NCBI GenBank assembly: GCA_031763025.1
Contig: JASSKH010000001.1
Coordinates: 26,202,118 to 26,266,117, forward strand
Reading direction: 5' to 3'
Length of the DNA: 64,000 nucleotides
Source: Macrocystis pyrifera
Taxonomy: Eukaryota; Sar; Phaeophyceae; Laminariales; Laminariaceae
Every line of letters begins with the position of its first letter. The stretch's first letter is position 1. Position numbers and translations under genes: made by a program. Shown one piece after another: positions 33,789-44,573 of this stretch. Under the pieces are notes generated by a model. The model did no database searches. It was not told the origin of the DNA and saw only the letters and a program-made list of their open reading frames with translations.

Positions 33789-34030
33789 TGAATATCATAT
33801 CACCCGGGTGTGGTAAATAGCACACCCCCTGGGACGCATTTTCGACCCGAGATTCTCCGCGAGGTAAAGGGGGACACACCCAACCCAAACGGTGGCTTTG
33901 GAAATATCTACAGCAGACAAGATCTTTCCATTGACGCATCGCTCGGCGTTTTGCACCTTTTCCTCATCTTGGACAAAATCTGCGCTTCCAAATTCGTCCG
34001 AGGGGGTGTGATCTCTCATGACACACCTAC
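33789..34030. repeat. Possible TIR element (TATCACCCGGGTGTG...)
   Basis: The left end TATCATATCACCCGGGTGTGGTAAATAGCACACCCCC is roughly mirrored by GAGGGGGTGTGATCTCTCATGACA on the right. Related ends occur at 3190-3476 and 54935-55045. Confidence 0.5.
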
Positions 34031-34078
34031 CTGTGTGTAAGCTGTGCACCAGTACATTGTTAATAGCCAATTGTAGAA

Positions 34079-34162
34079 TTACAGCAGTCCCGTTGTGGGG
34101 ACAAGCCACTCAAATTCTAACTATTAATAGTTTGTCTCCCAAACGGGACTGCAGTCTTGAAA
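34079..34162. mobile_element. CTGCAGTCCCG foldback MITE, copy 4, interrupted by a TTAATA scar
   Basis: TTACAGCAGTCCCGTTGTGGGGACAAGCCACTCAAATTCTAAC...GTTTGTCTCCCAAACGGGACTGCAGTCTTGAA. Confidence 0.85.
34122..34129. repeat. TATTAATA scar inside the foldback MITE
   Basis: The reference at 18164 reads CCAAGTAGTTTGTCC. This copy reads CTAACTA TTAATA GTTTGTCTCC. Apart from point changes the difference is TTAATA at a TA, in a different element family from the MITE cases. Confidence 0.8.
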
Positions 34163-35370
34163 CGGTTAACCCGGAAATACTGTACCAACGTTTGACTTGC
34201 AGCGGTTGTATACCTGGTATTCCACATGGATCACCTTATACACACACCTTCGCTTTGCGCAACCCAATTAAGAATGAGGCGCGCGAAGCTAGCGCACCGA
34301 TTTTTTTTGCGTTTGTATATTCTACCCCCAGCTTCCTTCCTCCCCCACGCGATGGGTTTCTTTTTTTTTGTTTTTGTTTTGTCGATGCTTCGGCCCGGCC
34401 GGTCTAAAAAATTCTGATATTTTCTGATATTCTGACATTTTTTTGTGCGGCACGAGCGTTGCGTTGTTTTGAGTAGGTCGAGAGCTGACTGAGCTTCTCG
34501 GTCTGTGGCAAAACCAACTGTTTGCTGGATGTCTCGTGTCTTGTGAATGTTCTATATAGCCTGTATACCTACATTCAGTATATCTTGACCTGGTACGTGG
34601 TGTTTAGCCTTTTAAATCAGCATGCTTTATTTTGACTATTTTTTGTATTCAAACCTGTATGACTACCAGGTATGTATATTACGTTGAAACATTGAACGAT
34701 GTGTGCAGGTGCAAGAGGCAGCAACTGCTGTAACGATACGAATGTTGTACAGCAGTACGTGTTTACATATCATGTCTGCTCACGCGGTCTCGAGAGCTCT
34801 CCGTCACGCGCGCTCTAGCGATTGGAAACTGCGCATAAAGAAGCGGTCTTGTGGGGGGGTGGGGGGGGCTTGTGATGCTGCTGCTGTGATGCATGGTGCA
34901 TGCCGTAGTTCGTCTTTTTTGTAGCAATGGTCGTACATGTGTACATATCAACTTTGTCGTGAGGTAGGTTTTTATTTTTAGTACAATAGTGTATTCTAAA
35001 AACTAAATTCTAAATGCATGTACCAATAGTGTGAACCGCTCGATTCACCGGCAAATTACTATTACTACCGGGGGAGGGAGTGGGAAACACCCATCAAAAC
35101 CCGCGATGCACCCGAAAAACATGTCAGTCTAGTACTATAGTTACTACGCACCATACTTTACTCTGTTGTACTATTACTAATACGATAGTATGTATTGCCA
35201 TGTTCCCCCGTAGTCGTGCTGTGTTGTTTTGTTGTTTTTGCACCTGCCGCGCTCTGGAACGCACCTCAGGGTGGAAAACACTTGGAATTTGTATGGGATT
35301 ATTTTCGCAGTGTATAAAGTTAGTATAGAATAATGGAGAAAAAAAGACGCTGATAAGTGACAGCCGGCAG

Positions 35371-35523
35371 TCGCTTTGTGTCACGCCCAGACCCTCGTCG
35401 GGCGGGACGGTGACGGGACGGGTGACGCAGGGTTTTGCCGCCATCGCAACCCCCGCGGTTTGCCTTGCCATCAAGTACGACACGCCTTATGTTCTCATGT
35501 TACTCTTTCCGTCTGTGGTGAAG
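35371..35523 (+). pseudogene. Possible diverged exon in EsV-1-7 intron 2
   Basis: A phase 0, 51-codon frame between CCGGCAG| and GTGAAG|GTACAT. Its second half, AVCLAIKYDTPYV, aligns loosely with FCAAHKFDDMVDL of the exon at 36397, with the key His replaced. It may be a decayed EsV-1-7 repeat exon, or chance. Confidence 0.2.
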
Positions 35524-36280
35524 GTACATGTAGATGGTTATTGTTATTTATAGTAATATGTACCACGTACCAGATGTAATGTTTGTTCACGATATCATAC
35601 ATTCATGTGTATACATACATGCATGCATTTATGCATTTTGAAACTTATGCGAACTGTACATACATAGAGCTAACGATGATAAGCGACTTCGTCAGCCTCG
35701 CAGGCAGGCAACGCAGCAGCAGCAGCACGAATCGAAGCCCCTCCTCCCCTCCCCACGCCCGCTTCCCCCGCGACTCCCCCAAGCACCCCTGCGCGTGCAT
35801 GCCTGCCTCGGCCCCTGCCCCTGCCCCTGTCCCACGTGACTTTCCGTGTCATATGTGGTGAAATACTGCACTGCTGCTGCTGTGCTGCTGTATGATTGCA
35901 ACAAAATAGTGATCCGAAATATGATGTAGAGTGACAACAAAAAAAAAAGAAATGAAACGGGATCGAACGGTTCGACACGCATAACGTTTATTGGCAACGC
36001 ACGTTGCTTGCTTTTGGTTTCAATAGCAATAGCGGCACATGCTCGACAACGGTAACGGCACAAACGGTACGGCAAGAAAAATAGCCCACGCACGTCATGG
36101 GAACCCCCCCCCCCCCCCCAAATGGCCTCTCCGCCTCCCCACTCGCCCAACCGCCCCACCTTTTCACCAAGGCAAAAATTATATGCTATTATTAATAGTT
36201 TCATGTACAATAATTTCCCCTCTATAGCGTCTGCTTAATTACGTACCTTGTATATAGCCTTTTCGACTGTCGCAAGCTCA

Positions 36281-36358
36281 CCCCCCCCCCCCCTCCACCC
36301 CCCCCCCACCCCCCCGCCCCCAATTCCCCCGTCCCCCGTCCCCCCCCTCCCCCCCCCC
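36281..36358. repeat. C-rich tract before EsV-1-7 exon 3
   Basis: Runs of C broken by T, A or G; it ends 38 bases before the acceptor at 36396 and can serve as the polypyrimidine tract. Confidence 0.75.
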
Positions 36359-36396
36359 AACTATGACGCCTTTTCCCTTTATTTTTGTGTTTTCAG

Positions 36397-36730
36397 AACC
36401 CCCGCTGCGCGGAGCCCGGGTGCTTGAAGCGGCCGAGATATGGGGACGAAGGGGAGCGCGCGCGATTTTGCGCGGCGCACAAGTTCGATGACATGGTCGA
36501 CCTCGCCACGAGGAGGGGCGCCAAGTGCAACAGTCCCGCCAAGCGTCCGCGTGACGGACCTCGGTCTTCCGCACACGACTCCGCCGCCGTCCCTCCCGGG
36601 CCTCGCCTGTCGTTCATGCCTTCGTTTAGCCTGGGAGCGGCAGGGGGGTGGTGGTGGTGGTCGTGGTGGTGGCGGCGGTGGTTCCGTGCCCAAGAGGGGG
36701 CATACTCCGGCCCACGCAGGGGGGCACAGG
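36397..36730 (+). CDS. EsV-1-7 domain protein, exon 3 (one repeat plus low-complexity tail)
   Basis: Acceptor TTTTCAG|AAC in phase 0. A full repeat (CAEPGCLKRPRYG, then ERARFCAAHKFDDMVDL) is followed by a basic, Pro/Gly/Trp-rich stretch. The likely donor is CACAGG|GTAAGC, leaving phase 1. Only one cysteine pair plus FC-x2-H is present after the acceptor; a following CNSP could start another, unfinished repeat. Confidence 0.88.
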
Positions 36731-37197
36731 GTAAGCGATACATGAGCATGAATTTGGATGATGTCGAGAGTTGGTTTTGTGTGTGGGGGGGGGGGGGGGT
36801 TCAAGTTGGATTTGCGTTTTTTTAAGAAAAAAATGTCAACTGTTGATAGGTGTGAGTTGTAGGATTTTGGTGTTTGGAGGGAGCTGGCTGATGGTCGGAT
36901 TTTGTTTTCGGTAGATATGCTGTATACTGCGTCGGTCGTAGTGCTGTGCCTTGCTGCCTCAGCAATAGTGGCAGTAGGAATAGCAGCAGTAGTAGTGGTA
37001 GTGGTAGCAAACATCAGCGCGATTTCGTTTTTTGCTCTTGGTGTCTTTCCCATCCCCTCCCTCCCTCCGCGTTTGAATCATTCCTACTTTGCTTGGCTTC
37101 TGTATACGTTGCAGTATATATTGTACATGGTATGTATCAAGAGTACTAATGTAACTTTTCCCGATCCCCCACTACGAATGACAGCGCGCGACCTCAG

Positions 37198-37683
37198 AGA
37201 GTTGGATCGACTTCTGCCCGAAGCGCCTGTACGACACCAGCTCCAAGACCAACAACGAAGCCTGCGTCCCCCCTCCACCCCCGGGCCGAGACCTCCGCGA
37301 TGTGGCGGAAGCCAGCATACCCAGGGGCAACCGCAGCAGCGGCAACGATATCAGCCGCAGCAGTGGTGGTGGCGGTGGCGGTGGCGATCCTAGGAGCGTC
37401 AGCAAGAGTTACCACGGCGGTGCTCCGGTGGCCGCCGCGGACCACAAAGTCGCCTTCCATGGTGGTGGCGATGCGGTGGACGATAGGGACCACAAAGTCG
37501 CCTTCCACGGTGGTGGCGGTGCGGTGGACGACAGGGACCACAAAGTCGCCTTCCACGGTGGTGGTGGTGGTGGTGGTGGTGGTGGTGGCGGTGGTGGTGG
37601 CGGCGGTAGTCGCGGTGGTGGCGGGGGCGACGGTGGTAGCGTCAACATCGCTGCGATAGGGGGAGAGCTGGACAACGCTTCTC
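37198..37683 (+). CDS. EsV-1-7 domain protein, exon 4, running into the gap
   Basis: An acceptor ACCTCAG|AGAGTTGG fits phase 1 from exon 3 and opens ESWIDFCPKRLYDTSSK. Next come a Pro-rich stretch, Gly-rich stretches and three tandem copies of a 16-20 residue unit (DHKVAFHGGG.AVDDR, about 37440-37560). Poly-Gly follows until the assembly gap. No stop codon is seen before the gap, so the C-terminus is unknown. The low-complexity GGT repeats probably caused the gap. Confidence 0.65.
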
Positions 37684-37783
37684 NNNNNNNNNNNNNNNNN
37701 NNNNNNNNNNNNNNNNNNNNNNNNNNNNNNNNNNNNNNNNNNNNNNNNNNNNNNNNNNNNNNNNNNNNNNNNNNNNNNNNNNN
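37684..37783. other. Assembly gap (100 N)
   Basis: Exactly 100 Ns, the usual placeholder for a gap of unknown size. It interrupts the EsV-1-7 gene. Confidence 0.99.
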
Positions 37784-37929
37784 GTATATGGTTAAAAACA
37801 TCTCGTGTGGAGAAGATTATCCAAAGAGCCACCGCGCACCCCCAAAACGTTTTGGAAAATCAAAAACAAAAAACAACTGGGCTTCGGAAAATCGTCCCAG
37901 TAGCGGGGGGGGGGGGGGGGGGGGGGGCG

Positions 37930-38128
37930 GGGGGGGTGTCCTCGATAGGAAATATGTACTCGATCTCATGCATGGCCGTAGTCGTATGACCGTAGACCCT
38001 CGCATCCCTGCAATTGCCGGAACGGAGCACGTCGGGTTTTCACCGACCAGGCGGACATTGCTTCTTGCACCAAGCCTTGCGAAGCGCCGTGAGGTGTTGG
38101 GCGAGTCGCATGAAGGGTGAGCTGCATC
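37930..38128 (-). mobile_element. Retrotransposon 3' end, type A, copy 4, poly(C)-tailed
   Basis: Minus strand: GATGCAGCTCACCCTTCATGCGACTCGCCC, ACGGCGCTTCGCAAGGCTTGGTGC, GGTCGGTGAAAACCCGACGTGC and GCATGAGATCGAGTACATAT, then GACACC and a C tail (G run 37905-37927 on plus). It shares the extra CGAGTACAT segment with copy 2 at 9693. Confidence 0.75.
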
Positions 38129-38159
38129 CTACCAAGAGCTACACGGGGCGGGGGGTTAA

Positions 38160-39031
38160 AGAGAAGAGATAGGGATAACACCGTATTGTTCACGAGGCAA
38201 ATGGACTAAGCGAAAACGCTGAAACCGCGACTTCGTGTAGGCGACCTGGACCTGCCAGAAAAAAAGAAAGAGGTATACCGGTAGCCTGGAGGAGGAGGAA
38301 GTAGATGCACAGATGTGCCCCCTGTGGCAAAAGCAATAGATATTACGGGGAGACCATAGGCAAATAGGACCTACGTTACACACAAAAACCTACTGGTATG
38401 TATTTGCCTATTTCTACAAACAATACTTGGTCCTACTTACTATGGTCCCCCCGTAATGTTGATGGCACTATAGAGTGGCAGAATGTGAAATGCACAAGGA
38501 GGAACGGGTTGTGTTGGAGAAGATGATGAAAACGGATGAATGTGACATGGAGGAGCTTGGTGCACTATTAATACTGCAGAAGAGAGCAGCGAGAAAGCGA
38601 TGGCTATCCTAGGAGATAGGTGGTGGTGCCACAGGCCGCGAAAGAGGAAGGGGGACAATATTCGGTACAACTTTCTGCGTATGTGATACATGGACACAAC
38701 ACAATGAGCGGAGGTGTCTCTATTCTTTCGAGTAGGAAGGGTGCTCCGTCTCGAAAGGGATGCCTGGTCAGTGGCCATACGACTAAGAAAGAAAGGCAAG
38801 ATCGCTATCCTAGGAGATAGATGGTGGCCACAGGAGGCCGAACAGGAAGGGGATAAGATTAGCAAAAAGTTTCTATTTAATTTATGGAAACAACGTAATG
38901 AGCGCCCAATTGTTGGAGGTGTCTCTATTAGGAGTAGGAACGGTGCTCCGTCTCGAAAGGGATGCGTGGTCAATGGTCAAATGACTAAGGCAAGCAACAA
39001 AATGAGTACGCCCCCCCCCCCCCCCCCCCCC
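38160..39031 (+). mobile_element. Non-LTR-type retrotransposon remnant, type B, copy 2, poly(C)-tailed
   Basis: Rearranged remains of a reverse-transcriptase C-terminal region. Fragments similar to RVGDLDLPE and a CPCGKA-type zinc motif are followed by AILGDRWWP-type segments, which appear twice (38600 and 38790). It ends GGTGCTCCGTCTCGAAAGGGATGCGTGGTC...AACAAAATGAGTACG and then 21 Cs. MITE copy 14 and a TATTAATA (38566) interrupt it. Confidence 0.7.
38343..38456 (+). mobile_element. TTACGGGGG MITE, copy 14
   Basis: GATA | TTACGGGGAGACCATAGG ... CTATGGTCCCCCCGTAA | TGTT. Inserted in the type B retroelement: the related copy at 39470 continues CAATAGAGAGCAG without it. Confidence 0.88.
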
Positions 39032-39289
39032 TGTTTGGTGGGACTTGAGGACAAAAAGGGTCGAAAAAAAACTCACCTCTTGCTGTTGCATCGGCCACAA
39101 AAAACAGCCATTGCTTGCTCCTTACAGAAGAGACTGCCGTATTACACGCATGATGTCACCCCCCCCCCTCATAGATAACCCCCCCCCCCCCCCCCCCCCC
39201 TATAGACGGCAGAAGTAAAAGAAAAGGTAGAAAGAAGGGAAAGGCTAGCTAGCGCTAAGAAACAAGGTGGAATCGGAAAAACGCTTAGA

Positions 39290-39815
39290 GACACAAGGGG
39301 ATAGAGGAAAGGCATTGGAATGAAAACGTATTTGCATGGCCCAATGGACTTCGCGAAAACGCTGAAACTGCGCTTTCGTGTAGGGGACCTGGACCTGCCA
39401 GAAAGAAGAAAGAGGTATACCAGTAGCCGGGAGAAGACGAAGTAGATGCACAGAAGATGTGCCCGTGTGGCAAAGCAATAGAGAGCAGAACTCACGTAGT
39501 AGGAGAATGTGAAATATTCAAGGAGGAACGGGATGTGTTAGAAGAGATGAGGGAAATAGACGAATGTGACACGGAGGAGTTTGATACAATGAATAGCAGC
39601 GAGAAAACGATCGCTATCCTAGGAGACAGATGGTGGCCACAGGCTGCTAGACAACAAGGGATAAGATTAGCAAAACGTTTGTATGTTATATATGGAAACA
39701 AACGCAAAGAGCGCCCAATTGTTGGAGGTGTCTCTACTAGGAGTAGGAACGGTCGCCCGCAGCACCGTGTTCTGAGTGCACGCACGCGCACGAAACGAAA
39801 TAAAATGTCTTCTTG
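39290..39815 (+). mobile_element. Non-LTR-type retrotransposon remnant, type B, copy 3
   Basis: The cleanest frame of the family runs 39457-39816: MCPCGKAIESRTHVVGECE (C-x-C-x7-H-x4-C, a zinc motif typical after the reverse transcriptase of non-LTR elements), then AILGDRWWPQAARQQGIRLA and GVSTRSRNG. It ends without a recognisable poly(C) tail. Upstream, FRVGDLDLPERRKRYTSSR is encoded in another frame. Endonuclease and RT core domains were not found. Confidence 0.7.
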
Positions 39816-40404
39816 ACTCGTATTTATCTGGTATGTTCGTATGAACGAGTACAAGAAGGCGCTTCTATTAACGAACGCGGTTTTTGTTCGAAAATATAAG
39901 CTGTACCGGGACATTGCTTTTTTGCCAGAAAACGGTATAAACCTTGACATAAAACGTCATATAACTTGAGTTTGGTGTGCCCTGATCACCTCGTTTTACT
40001 TTATCGTACCGTAAACTGGAAAAAATACGATGGTGTACCGTTTTTTTTTTTTGGCATTTTCGCATGTGAGACGGACGGACATGGATGTTTTCGCCATAAA
40101 ACGGTATACCTTGACAGAAAAATTCTTACCTAGATATACAACAAGCCGGAAGCCTTCCCTCAGAAAGCACATCCGTGTTGGAGGGACTCCTTTTTTGCAG
40201 ACAAATATATTAGAACGAGATCAAGTATAGATCGAGGAGTGCGTCGGTGTGCAAACGCGACGACATGTGGCACAACACGTATTATCTCGAATACTGCTGT
40301 ATGTGACGCCAATTGGCAAATGCCTCACCAATATGTGCAACTCCCTGCAAACGTAGTAAAGGTAAAAAAAGCAAAGCTGCTTGCTGCACTACGAGTACAA
40401 ACTA

Positions 40405-40510
40405 TTACGGGGTCCATAGTTAACGGGACCAATTTTTGTTGAGTAAAAATAGGTAAATATATAGGTTTTTATATGTACCATAGGTCCTACTAACTATGTA
40501 CCCCCCGTAA
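40405..40510 (-). mobile_element. TTACGGGGG MITE, copy 15
   Basis: ACTA | TTACGGGGTCCATAG ... CTATGTACCCCCCGTAA | TAAC. Confidence 0.9.
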
Positions 40511-40529
40511 TAACAGCCACACGTATAAA

Positions 40530-40805
40530 CCTAGTAAAAGTGTGAGAAGGAGCGAAAAAAACAAGACGCCATCCTTACCGTGGCGGTGTGAGGAGGAAGG
40601 AGTTCAAAAAATAAGACGCCATCCCTACATGTACACCGTGGCAGTCTTAGGAGCCAAAAACGTAAAAAGGTCATCATCGCGCTTTAGACCGTGCCAGCGA
40701 GAGGAGCGAAAAATATAAGACGCTATCCCTACTATCTACCTTGGCAGCGCGAGGAGCTAAACAACTAAGACGTCATCCCTATATACCGTAGCACTGCTCC
40801 TAAAA
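40530..40805 (+). repeat. ~60 bp degenerate tandem repeat, about 5 units
   Basis: Units of AGGAGCGAAAAATATAAGACGC(C/T)ATCCCTAC...ACCGTGGCAG(C/T)G(C/T)GAGGAG. No reading frame is kept across units. Confidence 0.7.
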
Positions 40806-41499
40806 GGGAGGATACTACAGCATCGCGGCCACACCGAGCATCCCGGGCTGCTTGGGCAGGAGATGTGCTCCAAGTGTAACAAAGGAAGATAGGTGTACGT
40901 ACGGTACGATCCGCGCGAATCGCGGTGGTTCTTGTACTGCTGCTGCTGCTGCTGCTGCTGCTGAGACGGGTGCTGAGACAGGCTCTCCCTAGACGGGGGA
41001 TAGAGAAAAAACGCAAAATAACTTTGTCTTTCTTTTGGGCGGCCAGACTTTTGGGTCTCGAGGGCAAAAAATGACTATATGAAGTGTCAACACTCCGAGT
41101 TAAGCAAAGCGCGCCCCCTCCCCTGATCTACACTTACTACTGCAGCCAATCGACGTGTTGGAAACATAAAAACAAAACAAAGTAAAGTGCTTCCATAATT
41201 CCATGCTCTCTCCCGACCATGCATATCATCATATTTATCCTCTCTCACTGTTTTTCGTCCCTCTTCAGAAATTATAGATTTTTCGCTGTTAAAAAATAAC
41301 AGGTCCTGCCCATCGCCCACCGCACCCTCCGCTCGCGCCAAGCGCCCACCACCTACGAGAACTTGGTACTGCTAGTGTAATATTCGACACCACTATCAAG
41401 CCGGCAACGGCCATCCTTTGGGCTGACCGCGATGTAATGGCGCGCTGGCGGCGATTTTCGCGCAACGCGTAGAGAGGGCATCAGCCGCGGTCGCATAAC

Positions 41500-41772
41500 G
41501 AACCGAACCGGATTGACACAAAATGATCAAAACAGAGTTGATTCGAAACAAAACGATCCGACCCGATTCGACGTCGGTTCGACTCCAAATCAAAAACCGA
41601 ATCGCAACGAATCGCGAAACAAAATCGAACAGAACCGAACCGACCCCACCCGACCCGAGCTCAACTGAACCGACCTCTCCCGAGGCCGGTAGCACAACCC
41701 AACGGAATCGAATCGAACTCAACCGAACTGGTTTCAAACCGCACCGAATTAAACCGCACCGAACCATCTTTC
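41500..41772. repeat. AACCG/AACCGA pentamer-like repeat
   Basis: Degenerate CGAACCGA, ACCCGA and AACCGCACC units. This is the complementary type of the GGTTC repeat at 62700-63080. Confidence 0.65.
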
Positions 41773-42159
41773 GGTCGCCTTATTAAGGAACAACCAGACT
41801 GCGCGGGGGCGAAAAACGGATTTATGCCATGCAGCATCACTCCACAAATCATGTTACACCATGCGGCACCATGGACGCACTTCTTCCTCTTCTCCGCTGT
41901 TGCCCAAGCAACCGACCACTACAAGGTCCAATCCTCGCAGGAGATAACAATACGCTCTTCTCCCAGAACCCAGCAAAGTCCTTGCGCAACCCTTACCACT
42001 GTCCGCTATTATACTGTACCGGAACTCTCTCCACTAAATCAACACAGGCGCAGCAGCCAATAGCAGCGACGGTCGGTCGGCACGGCAGCTGCCCTTGCTT
42101 TTTTTTTTTTCCGTTGACTACACTCCAGCCATCTCCCTCTCTCCCCCCCCGCTCCCTCG

Positions 42160-42325
42160 CCCTTGATGCGACTCGCCCGAGACACCTCACGGCACTTCGC
42201 GCGTGGTGCAAAGCACAGCAAAAGAAAAGCAAACGTCTGTCTGGTCGGTGAAAATTCGACCTACTCCGTCCACGCATTGTAGGGACGCGAGGGTCATATG
42301 TTCACACAGCCATGCATGACATGAG

Positions 42326-42395
<70 letters not shown>
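42160..42395 (+). mobile_element. Retrotransposon 3' end, type A, copy 5, with a C70 tail
   Basis: CTTGATGCGACTCGCCC, GCACTTCGCGCGTGGTGCAA, GGTCGGTGAAAATTCGACC and GCCATGCATGACATGAG, then 70 uninterrupted Cs (42326-42395). Confidence 0.78.
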
Positions 42396-42607
42396 ACCCC
42401 CCTGCGTAGGACCGTTTTCATCGAACAAAAGTGAGAAACGACAGTCACAGCCACGGGACCGATCGAGTCATCTTTCTCGCGCCGCTTCGACCCCCGACGT
42501 GTGGACTCCATGCATGCTAACAACACCTCGGGATTCCTTCGCCCCCACTCGGAATACCCTAATGCTACTGCCCCCCTCCCCCTCCCCCCCCCACCCCCCT
42601 TCTCCAC

Positions 42608-42844
42608 CAGAAATTAAATCTATTCATTGATGTTGTCATCCATATACAAGAAAATCCGCCTCTAAAGCGGTTCTTAGTAGGATGCAGCTCACCCTTCATG
42701 CGACTCGCCCAACACCTCACGGCGCTTCGCGCCAGGTGCAAGCAATGTCTGCCTGGTCGGCGAAAACCCGGCGTGTTCCGTCCCGGCATTGTAGGAATGC
42801 GAGGCTCTATGGTCATACGACTACGGCCATGCATGATAATGGGT

Positions 42845-42881
<37 letters not shown>
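42608..42881 (+). mobile_element. Retrotransposon 3' end, type A, copy 6, with a C36 tail
   Basis: Begins with the coding end seen in copy 1 (frame LKRFLVGCSSPFMRLAQHL), then GGTCGGCGAAAACCCGGCGTG and GCCATGCATGATAATGGGTA, then 36 Cs (42846-42881). The frame is shifted near the C-terminus relative to copy 1. Confidence 0.78.
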
Positions 42882-42884
<3 letters not shown>

Positions 42885-43099
42885 CGCTCCTCCTCCCCCC
42901 GTCTGCACCATCGCCATCCACCTCGACTCCGAATGCTCTAACGCTCTTGCCCCCCGCCCCCCCCCCCCCCCCGCCTCCCCCTACCGCCATCACCGTGATG
43001 CGCCCAATGCTGCTACTACTGCCCGCCCCTTGCCCCCCCCCCCCCTCCATGATGGCGATGTTCGCATGCGCCAGTGCGCCAGGCGCTCCCACGACCCAA

Positions 43100-43249
43100 T
43101 CACCGGGAGCGAGAGCGAGACCTTCCGCGGTAGGAGTCGCGGGGCGGGGGGGAACGGGACCTCGATCGGCGGCGCTCACGCTCCCGGCGCGGGGGGGAGC
43201 GGCTCCTGGATCGGCTGCGGCTCTGCACGCTGTCGCGGTGAGGCAGCAC
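43100..43249 (-). CDS. SR splicing factor, last exon (RS domain)
   Basis: Fifty codons including a TGA stop. The acceptor TTGCCAG|GTGCTG supplies the Val expected at the end of RRM2, followed by VLPHRDSVQ, SRSRSRSRSPPRR, RSRSRSPPPRDS and GRSRSRSR then stop. This is a short arginine/serine domain, the protein-interaction and nuclear-speckle module of SR proteins, phosphorylated by SRPK/CLK kinases in other eukaryotes. A second acceptor at 43222 is also in frame and would only shorten the start. Confidence 0.87.
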   Translation of the reverse strand: MLPHRDSVQSRSRSRSRSPPRRERERRRSRSRSPPPRDSYRGRSRSRSR

Positions 43250-43339
43250 CTGGCAAGTTCAAACGCGATTTTCAAGCGGGGCCAAGCAAGCGGTGTCAAG
43301 AAAAATATGCTATAAACTCTTTTACCAAAAGTACTTCCT

Positions 43340-43428
43340 GCACCGCACTGTACAGAAACCTTTTGAATCTGAGTTTAATTTCAAGTGTTTGGGTCCCCGC
43401 AGAGAGAGAGAGTGCAGTCCTAAACAGG
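43340..43428. mobile_element. CTGCAGTCCCG foldback MITE, decayed
   Basis: CTGCACCGCACTGTACAGAAACC...TTTCAAGTGTTTGGGTCCCCGC...GAGTGCAGTCCTAAA keeps the layout of the family. Lies in the last SR intron. Confidence 0.4.
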
Positions 43429-43860
43429 TGAATTGATCACCGATTATTTTGATTGCGTCGGGGCCTTCTTCACAAGCCTTGTAATTTTAGCCAGCCTAGG
43501 CTCGGAGGAGGCTAGGGGGCTGGGGGATGGAGTCAAGGAGGTACGAAAAACGCCATCTTCTATTATCCGAGCAGAGCATGTTGCGTAAAAATCAAGTGGG
43601 GTCAGGTCGAGACAAGGAAGGTCGGGGGGGGGGGGGGGGGGGCGTCAAGGCGATAACACTCTTCGTATGGGCGCCAAGCGAGTTCAGCGGTGTCAAGCAA
43701 ACAAGCTGAAATTGGGCGCGACAAAGCCCGTGTGCGAGGCCCACATACACCGTAGTAGTTTCAAGTCTGGACGGTCGCCCCGTCACAGGCCTAAACTGGC
43801 GTTTACTAGGGACAAAAATGCTGAGCAACCCAACGCACACGTATAATACCAGTCCAGCAC

Positions 43861-44001
43861 CTGGATGATCGCGTTGTCGTATCTGTTGGAGAACTCCGAG
43901 CCGTCGAGCTTGCGGAGGGCGTAATCCATGCCTTCTCTGTTGCTGAAGTGCACCACGCCCCCGCCCCTGTGGTCCACGTCGGCGTAGTTCACATCTCCGG
44001 C
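43861..44001 (-). CDS. SR splicing factor, exon with the second half of RRM2
   Basis: Forty-seven codons, phase 0 at both ends: AGDVNYADVDHRGGG, VVHFSNREGMDYALRKLDG and SEFSNRYDNAIIQ. This is the C-terminal half of the pseudo-RRM of SRSF1/SR34 proteins (family pattern AGDV.YADV ... G.V.F....DM.YA.RKLD). Acceptor CTACAG|GCC; donor ATCCAG|GTGCTG. The intron upstream is A-rich on the plus strand (44030-44370), that is T-rich in the transcript. Confidence 0.93.
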
Positions 44002-44467
44002 CTGTAGTACAGAGTCGACACCGAGGGCGAGGAAAACAAATAAAGAAACAAACGAAGGAACAGACAGAGAAAATAAACGAATAAACAAAGAAACAGAGGA
44101 CCAAGGGAATAGAGAAACAAAGAAACAGAAACAAAGAAAAGAAAAAAAGAAATAAACAAACAAACAAACAAAACGACTATTATAGATAAATAGACCAACA
44201 CGTGTGGCAGAAACAAGAGATAAAAAGAGACAAAAGAAAAGCAACGAAAGCATTGGCGAAGTAACTATTAAAAATAAATAAAAAAGTCAACAAAAAATGA
44301 CAAAAAATAGAATATAAAATAAATCGCGTAACAAAATTGCAAAAATTGAGTTCACATAAAAAAATAAAAAAAAAAAAACGTCTTCAGATCGGCGGTGATG
44401 AGGCCTTACCGGTGACGGCATCGGCAAAACGGGTACGTTAAGGTGGACACTACTGTATTTAATATCA

Positions 44468-44573
44468 TTACGGGAGACCATAGTAAATGGGACCAAATTT
44501 TCTCAGTAAATATAGGGAAAAATATTGGTTTTTGAGTGTTACCGTAGGTGCGATTTACTATGGACCCCCGTAA
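44468..44573 (-). mobile_element. TTACGGGGG MITE, copy 16
   Basis: TATCA | TTACGGGAGACCATAG ... CTATGGACCCCCGTAA | CAATG. Both flanking dinucleotides are CA instead of TA. Confidence 0.87.

Noticed and set aside
25148..37683. Integrated phaeovirus suggested by the EsV-1-7 name
   Set aside because: The domain was named after a virus gene but is a large cellular family in brown algae. The gene has introns and no virus genes lie nearby.
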